NCBI GenBank assembly: GCA_029891385.1
Contig: CM057225.1
Coordinates: 79,695,887-79,759,886 of the forward strand
Direction of reading: 5' to 3'
DNA length: 64,000 nt
From: Erythroxylum novogranatense
Taxonomy: Eukaryota; Streptophyta; Magnoliopsida; Malpighiales; Erythroxylaceae
A model generated the notes under the pieces. It did no database searches. It worked only from the letters and a program-made list of their open reading frames with translations, and was not told the origin of the DNA. Positions 26,101 to 38,093 of the stretch are shown one piece after another. The first letter of the stretch is position 1. Every line of letters starts with the position of its first letter. The position numbers and the translations under genes are program-made.

Positions 26101-29100
26101 AAAATTCAACCACCTGCAGGATGAACATTACATCAATAAGAAGACAATAAGTGAGCAGTTAAAATATGGTAAATGTACTTGGTGGGAAATCAATAATGAA
26201 GACATCAACAGAAAGAGCCCTGCGGCAAATCAAACAAGAATTCAACTCTCAGGACTCCATTATATGAATATCGATTCCATTAATAAAAGAAGGGAGCTTA
26301 ATGAGCCCATATTACTAAACTGAGAAGGCAAATCAAACAAGAAAGAATTCAACTCTCAGGACTCCATTATATAAAAATCAAATCCATTAATAAAAGAAAG
26401 GAGCTTAATGAACCATACTACTAAACTAAAAGGAAGGATCGTATCAACATCTAGGGATTGGCAACTTATAAATTCAGTGATTTGGATAATCTTTAGAATA
26501 ATCTAAATATACTTAATAACTCATATATACTATTTATAGTGTTAAGTATGTCTAGATAGATTTAGTACAAAATATTTTGAGGTATTTGTGCTTCTCAGCA
26601 TGTGACTTATATCAAGACTATTTGGCCAGGGATAGTAATAGGTAACTTCTGTTCACCAAAATGTTAGATACAATTCTTTACACTATGTGATTGGATCCAA
26701 CTTAAAAGATTGGATAAAACAGGGGGTATTTCCTGGGTGGACTACGCTTCAAATAGCTAAACAAAACTTCATGAAATATTTTATTAAACTTGCAACAAAA
26801 GCAAAGATGATCAAGGCATTAAAAAACAATTCAAAACGGAAGCCATCTAAAACTCTTTTAAACCCTTACAATGTATTTAACAGCATGATAATGTCAGGTA
26901 TTATTGCCAAAAAAAGTCACAGTGAAGCACGAGAAATAGAGCCTAACACCTGATGAAAACTATGCAGGATTGGTTGCAATGCAATAATTCAAAATAAATA
27001 GAATCAATTATCAGCCTGCTCTTCGAGGCTTGTTGATATGCAAAGAAATGTCTTCAAAAACAAATGAGGTGAATGAATCCTTACAGCTAAGAATTTAAGA
27101 ACATAAAATTAATCAATTAATTCCATGGAGTAGAAGACATTTTCAAAGGGCTTACCAACCCAACCCATAAAGGAAATATGTGAGACGATTATGCACGAAA
27201 ATGTTATGATAAAATGGCATGGGGTTTTTAAAAGAATTCCCAGAATCTCCAAATCCTTTTTCTTGTTTTGGAATATGGCTGAAAACATCAATTATACAGA
27301 TTAAGGTCAAAACAACTTTTTCATGTGTACAAGATTCTTGAGATATTTTGCTAGCATTTACTATATTTGTTATTATCGTGAAAGAAGATCTGATCTCACA
27401 CAAAATGCTAACCTTGCTGCACATTCTGCACCAGAACGACCAGTTACATACAAGGAAGCCAATTGATCCCAGTTAACCTTTGGAAGAAACTCTCTCATCA
27501 ACTCCGGGGTGATTTCCAGATCTCTGATTGAAGCAAGAAGGCTATCCAAATTACTGTGATCTCCAAAATAACCTTCAGAACCACTTCAAGTTAAAATGTG
27601 TTAGAACAGGAAATTTGAAAATTAAAATGGAACTTGCAGTCTTGAAAAGAAGAAATACAACAGGCATAACTCCAGGAGCCTCAAAGGCTTAAAAGAGAAC
27701 AAACACAACAAATTAAAATTTGCAAACTGCATGTCAAAGGCATCAATTTCTATCAGTTTAAGCTTCTTAACATGTATGTGACATTTCATTTCATAGTATA
27801 AACACTTCAATCAATTTCTGTGTATTCTATCGGTCTTAATGTCTAATCAGACCATTACTACAAGCTTTCTTAGAGGCACACATCTGCAGTTGAGATTTGC
27901 GCTTAGCCTATAATAAGTAATAACCCTCAACGCTAAGTACCACTGAATTCCAGCAACAGTATCACATACTGATATCCATGAGTTAGATTTGACAAATGAA
28001 AGATTTTTGTTCTGAATACTACGTTTATCTGTTACTGTAGATCAGATATTGAGATCACAAATTGCGACAAAAAATGTTCTCTAGTTTCTTGATTCATAGA
28101 AACTTCATCTTTTCTGGAGAAAAAAAGAAACAATAACTCTTCCAACCCATGACAAAATCTACATGCATGAATTCACAAAGTTGAACAAATTTTACACTCG
28201 TACTCACAAATGCATATGTAGACATAATGAAAATCCACTATAAAATTTAAATAAGATCATTGTATCATACAATCATTTAATTAATTGGTAATCAACTATT
28301 TGTAGCCTTATTATTTTTGTTAGATATGCAATGTCCTTCAAATAAAGCCACTGATTATTAAAGAAAATGCTCAAAAGCTAAAAGCCAACTTATGCACAAA
28401 CTATTTCAACAAGAAACAAATCTGATCATACCTGAATTGATCCACCGATAGGTGAAGCACCATTTCTTGGAATTGTTGTCTAATTCCCATCCCAAGGTTT
28501 TTGCTTTCTGTCTTTGCCCATTTTTTTCGGTGCACTATAAGTGGAAAATTTTTCAATGCTTTTCTATAGTTAGCAGCATGAGAATTTTCTAGTGGCCCAT
28601 CACGTATAGTAGAGACCCTTTTATCATTAATCTGCAATGACAGAAAAAATGCTTGGTGAAGATGACTTCTTAATAGTCAAACAACCAATCAGCAATTTGA
28701 GCAAGTAAATGGAAGCCCGCTGACAACATTTAGGTATGAAGCACGATGAAAGCTAATCCTTCCTAAGAGCAAGGCACTTGATGAAAACTAAAAGCATATG
28801 TTCTAAACCTAAAAACTAATACATATGCAAGCACTGTGCCCAAGAAAACAATGACCACAATTTAAGAGAAACGGCATTCGAGCTTGAAGTACCCCTTCCA
28901 GAGAGAGAAAATTTAATAGTACATATGAGAAACTAATGAACAGGAGTCAGTCAGGACTGGTAAGACTTTTCCAGGCATTATTGCTTTATATCACAACTAA
29001 AATCTTGCTTACAACTACCCAGGGAAGGGTTCATAAGATGCAAACGACTAATTCAAATTATGTAGTGCAAAGTGAAATTAGCCTATCATGACTAAACTAT

Positions 29101-30436
29101 CACCCTCACACGAAAGAAAAAGTAAGATAAAAATTGAAGACAATCATGACAGAGAGAAGGAACTAATTGGAGACATGCAAGCATATTAATTAAGAAAGTT
29201 ACCTCAGAGTCCTCAGAAGTTGGTGCCTTTCGCGCTGATATTAATTGGATTAGTGGATCCTTTCTCTGGGACAATGCCTTCCCAGTCATTTTTTTGCATG
29301 AAACCTGAAAATTTTTCAATATTTGAACACGCTCCCTCAGTTTCTTATTCTCCTCCATTCTTGCTTCAATTTCAGTCAATTTGCTTCGAAGCAACTTCTG
29401 ACAGGATCTATTCTTCCTAATTGTAGCAACAAACAACTGAGCTGATTTTGGAAAGCTAGAATGGCGTAACACCACTCGAAACCATTTGATTGAAGTCGGG
29501 ACAAGCGTCGAAAGGCACTAATTCCATGCTACAATTCAATGCGTTTGTGGTGTCACCGGCTTCATCGGAAGGTGGCAAATTATACTCTGTCATTCCATCC
29601 ACCGTGAAGTTGTTTGATTTTTCATTTACGAGACAACTTGGATATATGAAACGGGTCCACTTTTCTCTTGGAATCCCACATGACATTATCGAGCATATTA
29701 CATAAACATGAGCATACTTGTTAGGGAACAAAACCAAAAGTGAACATATTAACAACTTCCACTATTTGAAACTCACAATCGGTGTCACTATCTTTGGACA
29801 TGTTTGAGATATATATATAGCTTCGTTGATAAATGAACAATATTTAATTTGTCTCTCAAAAAGTTAAGCGACTAATAAGTTTCAAAAGTTACTAAGTCAT
29901 AGCTTGGCCGTAAAATCCGTACATGCAACAAGCCTCCTCCTAACCAACGCGAATATTTCGTTATGCATTATTAGTTTTATATCAAATGGCATGCGACCTA
30001 CAATCTGATAAAATACAAATTGAAGCATTTCCCATAAACATGGAAAAAAGAGTTTACCAGTGTCATCATAAGCAGCAAAACGGCGCCGAATTGCGGCAAG
30101 AGTTGCAAAATCATCGTCGTCGTCGTTATCAGAATCTGGTGGTAGAGTCATCAGAGGCTTCAGAGAGAGAGGTTCGAAAAGCGGCCCGATATCGAGCGAT
30201 TACAGATGTTCAAGCACTTCAAGATCATCCTCACTGTCCTCTTTATCGGATTCACCGGAAGCTTCGCCTGTGGCGGGCAAGGAGGGAGACGGGCGTTGAA
30301 TGGAGTTGTTGAGATCGTAGAGATTTGCGCCGGTGAGCATGCAGGCCTGCCTCAGGGCCTCCATGTCCTCGTCGAGGACATCGTCGTTATCCTCTCCGGA
30401 GGAGAAGTCTCCATCGTCGGGGTCATTAAAAGACAT
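23115..30436 (-). CDS. MYB4R1: SNAPC4-like 4R-MYB protein (MYB4R1 class), most complete copy
   Basis: This is the predicted DNA-binding subunit of the snRNA-activating complex. Ten exons are inferred: 30058-30436, 29735-29791, 29203-29689, 28432-28631, 27413-27583, 25802-26113, 25142-25300, 24915-25064, 24605-24808 and 23115-23802. Phases agree, giving about 938 residues. An acidic N-terminus comes first, then a basic/coiled stretch (NRSCQKLLRSKLTEIEARM). A half Myb repeat follows (VNWDQLASLYVTGRSGAEC, near residue 416-437). Four Myb repeats follow (about 447-650), marked SPWEARDDKNLL, KEWTKDEDAQL, KGTWTLDEDKCL and GEWSEEEDLRL, the Rh/Ra-Rd layout of SNAPC4. A basic, KRK-rich tail ends the protein. 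Defects in this copy are an in-frame TAA in exon 1 (near 30205), where other copies read IQNRF, and a lost AG before exon 3 (CTCG for CTCAG). Both sit at CAG/CTG sites and may be sequence errors. Identity rests on Myb architecture. Confidence 0.82.
23401..23442 (-). repeat. 21-bp tandem duplication in MYB4R1 exon 10
   Basis: Two perfect adjacent copies of a 21-base word add seven codons (HKSCQEV twice) to the basic tail. The duplication is also detectable, in damaged form, in units A (about 6340-6382) and C (about 46240-46283), so it predates the amplification. Confidence 0.85.
23935..24470 (+). repeat. Diverged intronic direct repeat pair in MYB4R1 intron 9
   Basis: A block of about 130 bases occurs at about 23935-24060 and again at about 24312-24470. 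Shared words include GGGACAAAAGATAAA, ATCCATAA, TATGGACCTCCATA, CACTCCTCT and AAATAAGAAAAGTT. Only the second copy has the upstream CCCACATTGG and the TATA. Both copies are also present in units A and C. They look like two solo pieces of one dispersed plant repeat. Confidence 0.6.
24299..24343 (+). promoter_or_regulatory. USE-like plus TATA module (snRNA-promoter-like) in intron 9, unit B
   Basis: ATCCCACATTG (24299-24309) differs at one position from the plant snRNA upstream sequence element RTCCCACATCG. TTTATATA lies at 24336-24343, a gap of 26 bases. In plant snRNA genes the USE-TATA gap is about 23-24 bases for Pol III and about 33-34 for Pol II, so this is nearer the Pol III layout. A T5 run occurs near 24500. 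It lies antisense to a gene whose product is predicted to bind this element. CCCACAT(C/T)GG words are also common in dispersed plant repeats, so function is unproven. Confidence 0.45.
26500..26562. repeat. Imperfect inverted repeat in intron 5
   Basis: AATCTAAATATACTTAA at 26500-26516 pairs imperfectly with TTAAGTATGTCTAGATAGATT at 26542-26562 around an AT-rich loop. It is conserved in units A (about 9360-9422) and C (about 59120-59182). It may be a tiny MITE remnant. Confidence 0.35.
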
Positions 30437-30600
30437 GTTGATTAGAGAAGTTTAGGGCATTGGGCTTCTTAGGGTTTAGAGCTTAAAAAGTACACGCGCA
30501 GATAAAGGCTTAGGGGAGTAATACAGAGAAGAGGAGGCCGCGAATTTGGTTCGTGCAATACGCACGCTGGCGCCGGGAAACAATGCTGCTCTATTCTATT
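30437..30600 (-). promoter_or_regulatory. MYB4R1 5' leader and core promoter (unit B)
   Basis: Site II motif TGGGCTT at 30461-30467 and a telo-box (TTAGGGTTT, plus strand, 30469-30477) lie 25-40 bases upstream of the start codon. This arrangement is typical of constitutive, growth-linked plant genes. The same pair is kept in B' and in C (62306-62322) but is excluded from the inverted segment of A. Confidence 0.6.
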
Positions 30601-30610
30601 TATGGCCTGT

Positions 30611-31203
30611 TTGGTAATGATTCACACGTCAAAATAAACAATGTCTGATGTTCACTTCAAGAGGAAAGCAAGAATGCAAGGATCAGTATGTCAAACAATT
30701 AAGAAAACCAAACGATTAATGAAAAGGTCTACATTTCTGTCCAGTATTTAGTCACATAGTGGTTAAAAGTAATAAGAGACCTTTAATCAACTCAATCAAG
30801 ATACCAGATGAAACTAGTGTGGTACAAGTCTCAAGTATTAATGAATCAATTGAAAGGGGGAAAAAAAGTTCCACAATCCACCACATGTCAGAATGCCAAA
30901 AGAGCAAATATAGATGTCATGCATAATTAAATTACATTTTATAGAAGGATCAAAAAAAAAAAATTATGTTCAAGAGAGATATTTAATTGATTCTAGAGCA
31001 TCCACTCAAATTTTGATTTTTACTTCATGCATAAACAAATTGGATGGCACTCAAATCCTTGATTTCAATATGCTACTTGAAATTAAGAATGTTATTAGAA
31101 ATGATAATTTGAACAAGAATTAAAACATGTTAACAAAATCCATGTAAACTTTCACACAAATTAAAACATGCCCAGTAACAAGTGAAACACGAAGTGTACT
31201 AGA
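30611..31203. other. Unique spacer right of unit B
   Basis: AT-rich and not shared with the other units. A short open frame at 30914-31123 matches nothing known to me. This is probably the 3' flank of the small gene at 31204. Confidence 0.35.
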
Positions 31204-32016
31204 CTACCAACCCTCCTCCATTCTATCCCAATTCTCCCCTTCATCAGGCCTGGCACCTTCTGACCTAACCACCCCATAATTCTCTTCTGCTAAGATTTAG
31301 TTTACGCATTCAACAAAACAGTGTTGAAAGAAGACATAATGGCAACCCAAAAAATTGAAGGAAAAGGGAAGAAAAAGAAGCAGAGAAAACAGTGAAATAG
31401 AATCAATTTTTCACAGGCAGTTGAGTCGAACTGTTATAAGTTACCACCTGCTGAATCAAGCTGTAATGAGCGAATCTCCTCCTCGATATCTACAATCAAT
31501 AAGAACATTTAAACGAGTCAAGCTCATCAATCAGAGCATTCACATATAGCTACTAGCTAAGGCAAGTTAGAAGCTAACAGTAAAATTGGGTAAATGTAGC
31601 CACGCATCACAGCAAGCAACATCGAAATCTTAATAAAGCGTTCACATTCACCGCCTCAACCTGTAGATACCCAATCCACACAAAGCACAACTACTTATCC
31701 AGTTATAACAGTCCTAGGAGCTATCGTTAGAATTCTTCAAATCTAATAAACCATCAGAAGCTAATGAGGTGAGAATATCCATATCACCAACTAAACCGGT
31801 AGATAAATCCCAGTCAACGAAACAAACTGAGAAAGAAGAAGAAATGAAATCACCGCAAAAGAAAAAAAAAACAAAATTATGGAGAGTGATAAAGGTTATA
31901 GAACAGAAGTCCCACCATCAAATAAAAAAGAGCTTCAGATGAACATATTACAATCAATCTAAGTAGAAATGAAGGAAATTAGAAAAGTAAATAAGGGAAA
32001 TTAGGGACGTACCCAT
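31204..32016 (-). CDS. Possible small three-exon gene (42 aa), unknown function
   Basis: Three short minus-strand segments join with GT-AG borders and matching phases: 32013-32016 (ATGG|gtacgt), 31448-31489 (ttgtag| to GCAG|gtggta) and 31204-31286 (cttagcag| to stop TAG). The predicted peptide begins MDIEEEIRSLQLDSAEENYG and ends GENWDRMEEGW, so it is acidic with no membrane segment. A telo-box-like AAACCCTAG lies about 30 bases upstream of the ATG. The third exon could instead splice onward at TTG|gtagtc, making this the 5' end of a longer gene cut off by unit B. I do not recognise the family. It is supported only by splice signals and composition. Confidence 0.4.
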
Positions 32017-32119
32017 GGCAAGGGGTTGTAGAATAAGGAAGCTAGGGTTTTTCAGAGGCAGGGAATTTGTATTTTAATTTATTAACTACTTTAAATGCTG
32101 ATACTATTTATTAAAACGG

Positions 32120-32400
32120 CGACTGTTTGGTCTTGAGTAGCCATTCCGAACAAATGTGGTGATTATTTGCATGTGGACTGCTTACAAGTAGAGTTAGCAT
32201 TTGGTCCGGACCCAGTCCAACCTAACTGTCCCGTTGACTGGTTAGTCTTCAGTAGCCCATCCATAAGGATGTGGTGAATATTTGAAGATTGGAATTGGGC
32301 CCAGCCCAGTCCAGCCTGTTGATTGGTTAGTCTTGAGTAGCCCATCCGTGAGAATGTGGTGATTATTTGCACGTGGACTGCTCACAAGTACAGTAGTCAT
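32120..32400. repeat. Imperfect short tandem repeats
   Basis: Three related stretches starting near 32128, 32240 and 32322 share GGT(T)AGTCTTGAGTAGCCCAT, then ATGTGGTGA(T/A)TATTTG. Two of them continue into GTGGACTGCT(T/C)ACAAGTA. They are non-coding. A short open frame on the minus strand is a by-product of the repeats. Confidence 0.5.
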
Positions 32401-32569
32401 TTGGGCCTAACAAATATAAGAAAAATAATATCATTTTGATATTAAAAAATTAGTTCAAGCCGGACCGAGATGGGCTTGGGTTTCGGCTCTGGACTTACTA
32501 CCTCACAAGTCACAACACTATACGAATGATGTTATGATTCTCTGAATACGTTGGGTCTATTTTCAAAGC

Positions 32570-32985
32570 TTCATGTTTTTTACAATCTATTTATTTTTTA
32601 TTTTTTATTTTTATTTTCTATTTTCTATATTCTATATTTGTTTTAAACTTAACAAAATTAAATTATTAAATCAAATTTTGAATTTATATATTTTGAAGAT
32701 ATTTTAAATATATTAATAATTATTTAATTAAATTAATTTATTTTATTACAAAACCTAAATAAATTATTAAATAAATTTTAATTAATTAATGAATTATAAT
32801 ATTATATTATATTATTTATAAAATTTATTAATAATTAATATATTTAAATATATTTAAAATAAATATTTATTTTAATAAAACAAGATAATTTTTATCGATA
32901 ATTTATTGGTAAATATTATATAAGAGATTAAAATAAATTTAATTAATTAAAAAATTATCTTTAAGTTTTATCTAATATTTAATTG
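32570..32985. other. Very AT-rich stretch at the B' breakpoint
   Basis: About 400 bases consist almost wholly of A and T, with many TTTATTAATT-like words. There is no coding content. The sequence ends exactly where the B' copy starts, so it may have favoured breakage. Confidence 0.5.
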
Positions 32986-32991
32986 AGTTAC

Positions 32992-34227
32992 CTCAGAGTC
33001 CTCAGAAGTTGGTGCCTTTCGCGCTGATATTAATTGGATGATTGGATCCTTTCTCTGGGACAATGCCTTCCCAGTCATTTTTTTCCATGAAACATGAAAA
33101 TTTTTCAATATTTGAACACGCTCCCTCAGTTTCTTATTCTCCTCCATTCTTGCTTCAATTTCAGTCAATTTGCTTCGAAGCAACTTCTGACAGGATCTAT
33201 TCTTCCTAATTGTAGCAACAAACAACTGAGCTGATTTTGGAAAGCTAGAATGGCGTAACACCAGCTCAGAACCATTTGATTGAAGCTGGGACAAGCGTCT
33301 GAAAGGCACTAATTTCATGCTACAATTCAATGCATTTGTGGTGTCACCGCCTTCATCGGAAGGTGGCAAATTATACTCTGTCATTCCATCCACCGTGAAG
33401 TTGTTTGATTTTTCTGTTTCTGAGACAACTTCGGATATATGAAACGGGTCCACTTTTCTCTTGGAATCCCCTGTGACATTATCTGAGCATATGACATAAA
33501 CATGAGCATACTTGTTAGGGGAACAAAACCAAAAGTGAACATATTAACAACTTCCACTATTTGAAACTCACAATCGGTGTCACTATCTTTGGACATGTTT
33601 GAGATATATATATAGCCGTTGATAAATGAACAATATTTAATTTGTCTCTCAAAAGTTAAGCGACTCATAAGTTTCAAAAGTTACTAAGTTATAGCTTGGT
33701 AGTAAAATCCGTACATGCAACAAGCCTCCTCCTAACCAACGCGAATATTTAGTTATGCATTATTAGTTTTATATCAAATGGCATCGACCTCTGATCGATA
33801 AAATACAAATTGAAGCATTTCCGTAAACATGGAAAAAGAGTTTACCGGTGTCATCATAAGCGTAAAAGCGGCGAATTGCGGCGAGAGTTGCAAAATCATC
33901 GTCGTCGTCGTTATCAGAATCTGGTGGTAGAGTCATCAGAGGCTTCAGAGAGAGAGGTTCAGAAAAAGCAGCCGATATCGAGAAGCGATTCTGTATGCTC
34001 CGAAGCACTTCAAGATCATCCTCACTGTCCTCTTTATCGGATTCACGGAAGCTTACGCTGTGTGGCGAGCAAGGAGGAGATGGGCGTTGAATGGAGTTGT
34101 TGAGATCGTGAGGATTTCTTGGCGGTGAGCATGCGAGCTGCCTCGGGGCCTCCATGTCCTCGTCGAGGACATCGTCGTTATCCTCTCCGGAGGAGAAGTC
34201 TCCATCGTCGGGGTCATTAAAAGACAT
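32992..34227 (-). pseudogene. MYB4R1: MYB4R1 5' fragment (exons 1-3), B' copy
   Basis: Exon 1 is 33846-34227, exon 2 is 33530-33586 and exon 3 is 32992-33482. Exons 2 and 3 have intact lengths (57 and 491 bases), intact GT-AG borders and an open frame. They supply the sequence that is garbled in unit B (SEVVSETEKSNNF, FRRLSQLQSNGSEL). Exon 1 is damaged near its middle at CAG/CTG sites. All Myb-repeat exons are absent, so any product would be only the acidic and coiled N-terminal part. Confidence 0.8.
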
Positions 34228-34593
34228 GTTGATTAGAGAAGTTTAGGGCATTGGGCTTCTTAGGGTTTAGAGCTTAAAAAGTACACGCGCAGATAAAGGA
34301 TTAGGGAGTGTCTGAGAGAAGAGGAGGCCGCGAATTTGGTTAGTGTAATACGCATGTGCGCCGGAAACAATCTTTTCTATTCTATTTATGGCCTGTTTGG
34401 TACAAGCTACAATTAATCCTAATGATAATAGAATATTATTCTCTGCACACACCAAATTAACACGTTTTAGACATAAAAGTTGAAATAGAAAAGGGAAAGA
34501 TCCATGGCATTTTTGGATTGAAATAGAAAAGGGAACTGAGTTCCATGGCATTTTTTGGCAAGTCATCTTGTTTCTTGTTCTTGCCTTTCCTGA

Positions 34594-34973
34594 GCGAGAA
34601 CACTACTTTGAGATTGACATAGATATGCATAGATTTAGTTACATCTCAAGGAAAGGCTTTGAAGCATTCCTGGACAGACTTAAGATATGTGTATTGGATG
34701 TTTGCCTCACAATTCAGGTTAGTCAATCGCCTAGCTTGTTTTCTGCATTTTGTAAAAATATAATCCTGTCATGCATAAAATTTTTCGTCCAAATCTGAAT
34801 TTCTTGTTTTATGGTAAGGCTTGAACTATTCGTAACTATGTCTTAAAACAGGGGAACAAAGCAGAAGAGTTACCGGAGCATCTCTTATGTTGCATAAGGT
34901 TAAATGGAATTGACCACTTGAATTACCATCTCTGAGGGATGAACCGGATTCTTGCGACTTCATTAGTGCTTGA
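34594..34973 (+). pseudogene. Last two exons of the EDR2_C (DUF1336) gene, B' copy
   Basis: Exons are at about 34594-34717 and 34852-34973. The first matches unit A except around its acceptor (CCTGAGCGAG for CCACAGGTAG). The second has a small indel near LLGM. Motifs [17 protein letters not shown] and GNKAEELPEHLL are intact. The preceding segment (34386-34590) is the conserved spacer with two copies of GAAATAGAAAAGGGAA. Confidence 0.7.
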
Positions 34974-35942
34974 AGATGTAAGTTGGGATCAATAAAGGGT
35001 AATTATAGAAAAGAAAATAGTTCTTGTCGAAATGACAAAACATAAAATTCACGTAATACTTTGCTCATGAAATACCAACAGGATGAAATTGACACGCCTC
35101 GTGTACCTTTCTAATCTCACTACCGCTTTACGATCCTAAATCTTAGCGATCATTTCCCATAAGGTAGTATGTAGGTGGTGTAGGTTTGTACAACACTTCA
35201 CAGTTGGGCAAAACTCGACCCTTGCGAGGATTAAGGGACTTTCCACATAAATAATAATCTCGGTTTGTCACTTACGACCTCACTAAAATATTAAAAAAAA
35301 AATAACCCGAAGTGAACATATAATAGAACATATAAATTGAAATGAAGCATGAATGTTCGGCGTGAGCGATGACCGTTCGGCGTGAATCACTTATTCACGC
35401 TGAATCGTTCAGCGTTCCTTTATTCATGTGAGCGGTGACCACGAAGCTGATTCGTTAATTCTTGTTCACGTGAGCGATAAACCACACGCTGACGATTCGG
35501 TGATGAAGACGCCGAACTTCATATTCTCGTTCACCATCCATATTCTCATACGGATCTGAACTTTAATCGAAGAAATCTCAAAGGTCGTGAGATGGACTTT
35601 TCTGATGATGAAATAGGTAGAGAGTGAATGTGAGTGGGACACAAAATGGGTAAAGAGGATTAGGCGATGTATCAACTTCAAAGGAGAAGAACACACAATG
35701 TAATTCATGAAACCCATTGAAAATATCCAGATGAAATACCCATACGAAAAACAAAACCCAAACAAATTACCGGATGCAATTCATCGAACATACCGGATAA
35801 AATACCCACATGAACAACATATCCCTCACTCAATGAAACCTATCACCCAATCAAAACAATACAAATAACTTACATACAATCTGGTGGTAGAATGTCGAGC
35901 GTCGAGAGAGGAAGAACTTTTGTGGAGAAGAGGAAGAACTTT
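34974..35942. other. Unit tail between EDR2_C fragment and next unit
   Basis: Conserved with 12879-13400 (first half) and 63029-63964. It contains several inverted and direct copies of a GTTCGGCGTGAATCAC-like word (35350-35480). The minus-strand frame at 35466-35765 has no recognisable motif. No gene is assigned. Confidence 0.4.
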
Positions 35943-37560
35943 TGGAGCTTGGAGTTGGAGGCAATGAGGTTTGGAGCTTAAGGCGACTGTCGAGAGCTAA
36001 AGACGACGCAGACTTGGAGGCTTGGGCGTGGTGGCAATGGAGAACAAATCTTGATGAACGGCAACGATCGGAGCGGTGACTTAGCGTGGCGAGACACCAT
36101 AATGGCGATGGATTTATCTTTGTAACTTTGTGCTTGTGAGAGAACAGGGTTGGTAGGGGGAGAGTAAAAAGAAGGAAAGGAGGGCATCTGCTAGTATTTT
36201 TGTTCAACTTGGTCCTATAATTTTCAAATTTTATAATTGGTCCAATACTAGACCAATATTTTAAATACTACGATATGCTACTATAGATTATCCTACCATT
36301 TCCCGGCCATTCTGATCGATAATCTATACACTAGCTCCTACACTTATCATCAAATTTGAGTATTCATAACCCATGGCATAAAACAAGAGTGAAATAATTA
36401 ACTACTTGTTTCTTAATCCAGGAACAATACAAAAACTCCATCACAAAGAAACATTAAAGACAATTTTCACGTTTTTACCAAAACAAACAATGAACAACAC
36501 ATAAATAATTGAGTTTTATAATGAGAATAGAGATCCTATTTAAAATTATCCCTTTTTCAATAAAGGCGTACAAAGTTGTTTCTTTTTAGAGAGGATTTTA
36601 CAACAGTTAACATATTACGCTTAAGCGTTGCGACTTTTCAAAACAAAAACAAAAAAATTGCTTAGCAATAACTATGCCAACAATCTACATGAGGTTACAA
36701 GTTCACATCTTGCAGCCAAGTTTTATATCCACTTCCTCTCGATTGTAACACTAATCACACACCCAGGTCTCGACTTCCTCGTGCGGTGGCGAAAGTAATA
36801 GAATCATCCCCGAGTTCATCATCGCTTCATAAACACGTTCAATCAATGTCATACATAGGTTTGTTTAATCTTGTTGGCAAAAACGAGAATGCATGCCTTT
36901 TGTCAACTCATAGATACCTTCTGCAGTATGTGTCAATGAGTCAAATTACCAAATCCTTTAAGAGATGTTAAATAGGCATATTTGCTTCATTCACCCATCG
37001 TGTCCCCCGGCTCAATTTGCCACCGATGATACTTTTGCGAGCAATATGATTAACTTGACTCTGTCTTACAAAATCAAAATGTGTACTGTCGATGTAAGAA
37101 TCGATGTCATATACGGAGGAGTGATTCTATCTTGATAATATAACAAAATTTACTCATTCACCATTTAAGATCAACTTGCCCATCAACGCTAACTTCTAAT
37201 CTTTGTTACTCGAGGCAAATGCCGTCCATACATTGTTAGATCTCGGTGGTGAAACCTGTCACTTCATTCCATCATTATAAGTATACTTCAACATTAGATC
37301 GCAAATCCCATTTAGATGCCATATGGAGAGCAAGTCTAATCAATATTTAATAAACGTCATCACTTCTTTTCACTTTACATCGAAACCGAGGTGCAGAATC
37401 ATCTTACTCTGTTTTCAGCGAAATTTTTGCTCTGGATTGCAAGCTGGGAACAAATGCAATAAATTAATCTGTCTTTATCGGAAGGTTCTAGATTCCCTTC
37501 ATCATAATTCTTGAGAAACTTGATTTGCTTACTTGATGCACTACCACGTGGAGTCGATTT
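35943..37560. other. Unit C sequence beyond the MYB4R1 stop codon
   Basis: The homologue of 4429-6059 and 21637-23114. Minus-strand frames at 35851-36207 start in the preceding tail and have serine-rich, unrecognised sequence. No gene is called. Confidence 0.4.
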
Positions 37561-37751
37561 CTATTCGATGGTATATGTCTTCTTTCCCTCGGAATACTTA
37601 TTGTCCTCCTTGCTTTGCCTTTTCAAAGCAATTCCATCGAGAGAATTCTCGATCATTTCAGCATTTATCCTTTCCAAAAACATCTCCTTTATTATGCGCA
37701 TCTTAGATGTCTTCTTTTTGCTGGACGCATTGGGATGACAAAGAATGTCTC

Positions 37752-37998
37752 TGACAGAGATACCCGACACTGATGGAGCCAATCACATATATCATTCCAT
37801 ATTTAACTCCATTACAGCATCAGCCAAGCAATAGCCTCAAATCACTCTGAATTCATATCCATACTTATCATGTAATTATATGTAATAGCTGCATTTTAGG
37901 AGAGTATATCGTGTAACATAACTCTAAGAGATACACCATCTGTATATATAAAGATGCAAGTCACGATATGTATACATCAAGAATTACATTTATTCACA
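37752..37998 (+). repeat. Copia 5' LTR
   Basis: Starts TGACAGAGATAC and ends TTATTCACA. It is followed directly by the primer-binding site TGGTATCAGAGC. It differs from the 3' LTR by CAGCATC/CTGCATT (two changes) and TAAGAG/TAGGAG. Confidence 0.96.
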
Positions 37999-38093
37999 TG
38001 GTATCAGAGCTTGTGAGAGGCCTCCATATCTTCTTTCCTAGTTTCTCTATCTCTTCTGCAAACATCTTCCTATAAACATCTTCCTATTCTCTC

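Larger units (their letters stand above)
21637..30610. repeat. Tandem unit B of the MYB4R1 duplication
   Basis: This is the cleanest and most complete copy of the MYB4R1 gene. Its left edge is fused to the MOS4-like exon through a short duplicated AGAACCGAGGTTG filler. Its right edge, after TATGGCCTGTTTGGTA at about 30601-30616, passes into unique sequence, so the EDR2_C tail found in A, B' and C is missing here. Confidence 0.85.
32986..35942. repeat. Partial tandem unit B' (MYB4R1 5' exons plus EDR2_C tail)
   Basis: Homology begins at AGTTACCTCAG, a few bases inside intron 3 of MYB4R1. It runs through exons 3-1, the promoter, the EDR2_C tail and the unit tail, directly into unit C. It is the right-hand end of a unit whose left two thirds are missing. 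Confidence 0.85.

Noticed and set aside
29986..30312. Plus-strand frames over MYB4R1 exon 1 (also 11322-11654 minus, 33810-34103, 61832-62149)
   Set aside because: Antisense shadows of the acidic exon 1. The HRRRR-type runs simply mirror GAC/GAT/GAA codons, and the frames change between copies.
32570..32985. AT-rich stretch as a satellite or replication origin
   Set aside because: No regular period or conserved element is visible; low-complexity AT DNA is enough.
35466..36207. Serine-rich minus-strand frames as a plastid-targeted protein
   Set aside because: They cross the unit boundary, differ in A and C and have no downstream exon, so the support is too weak.
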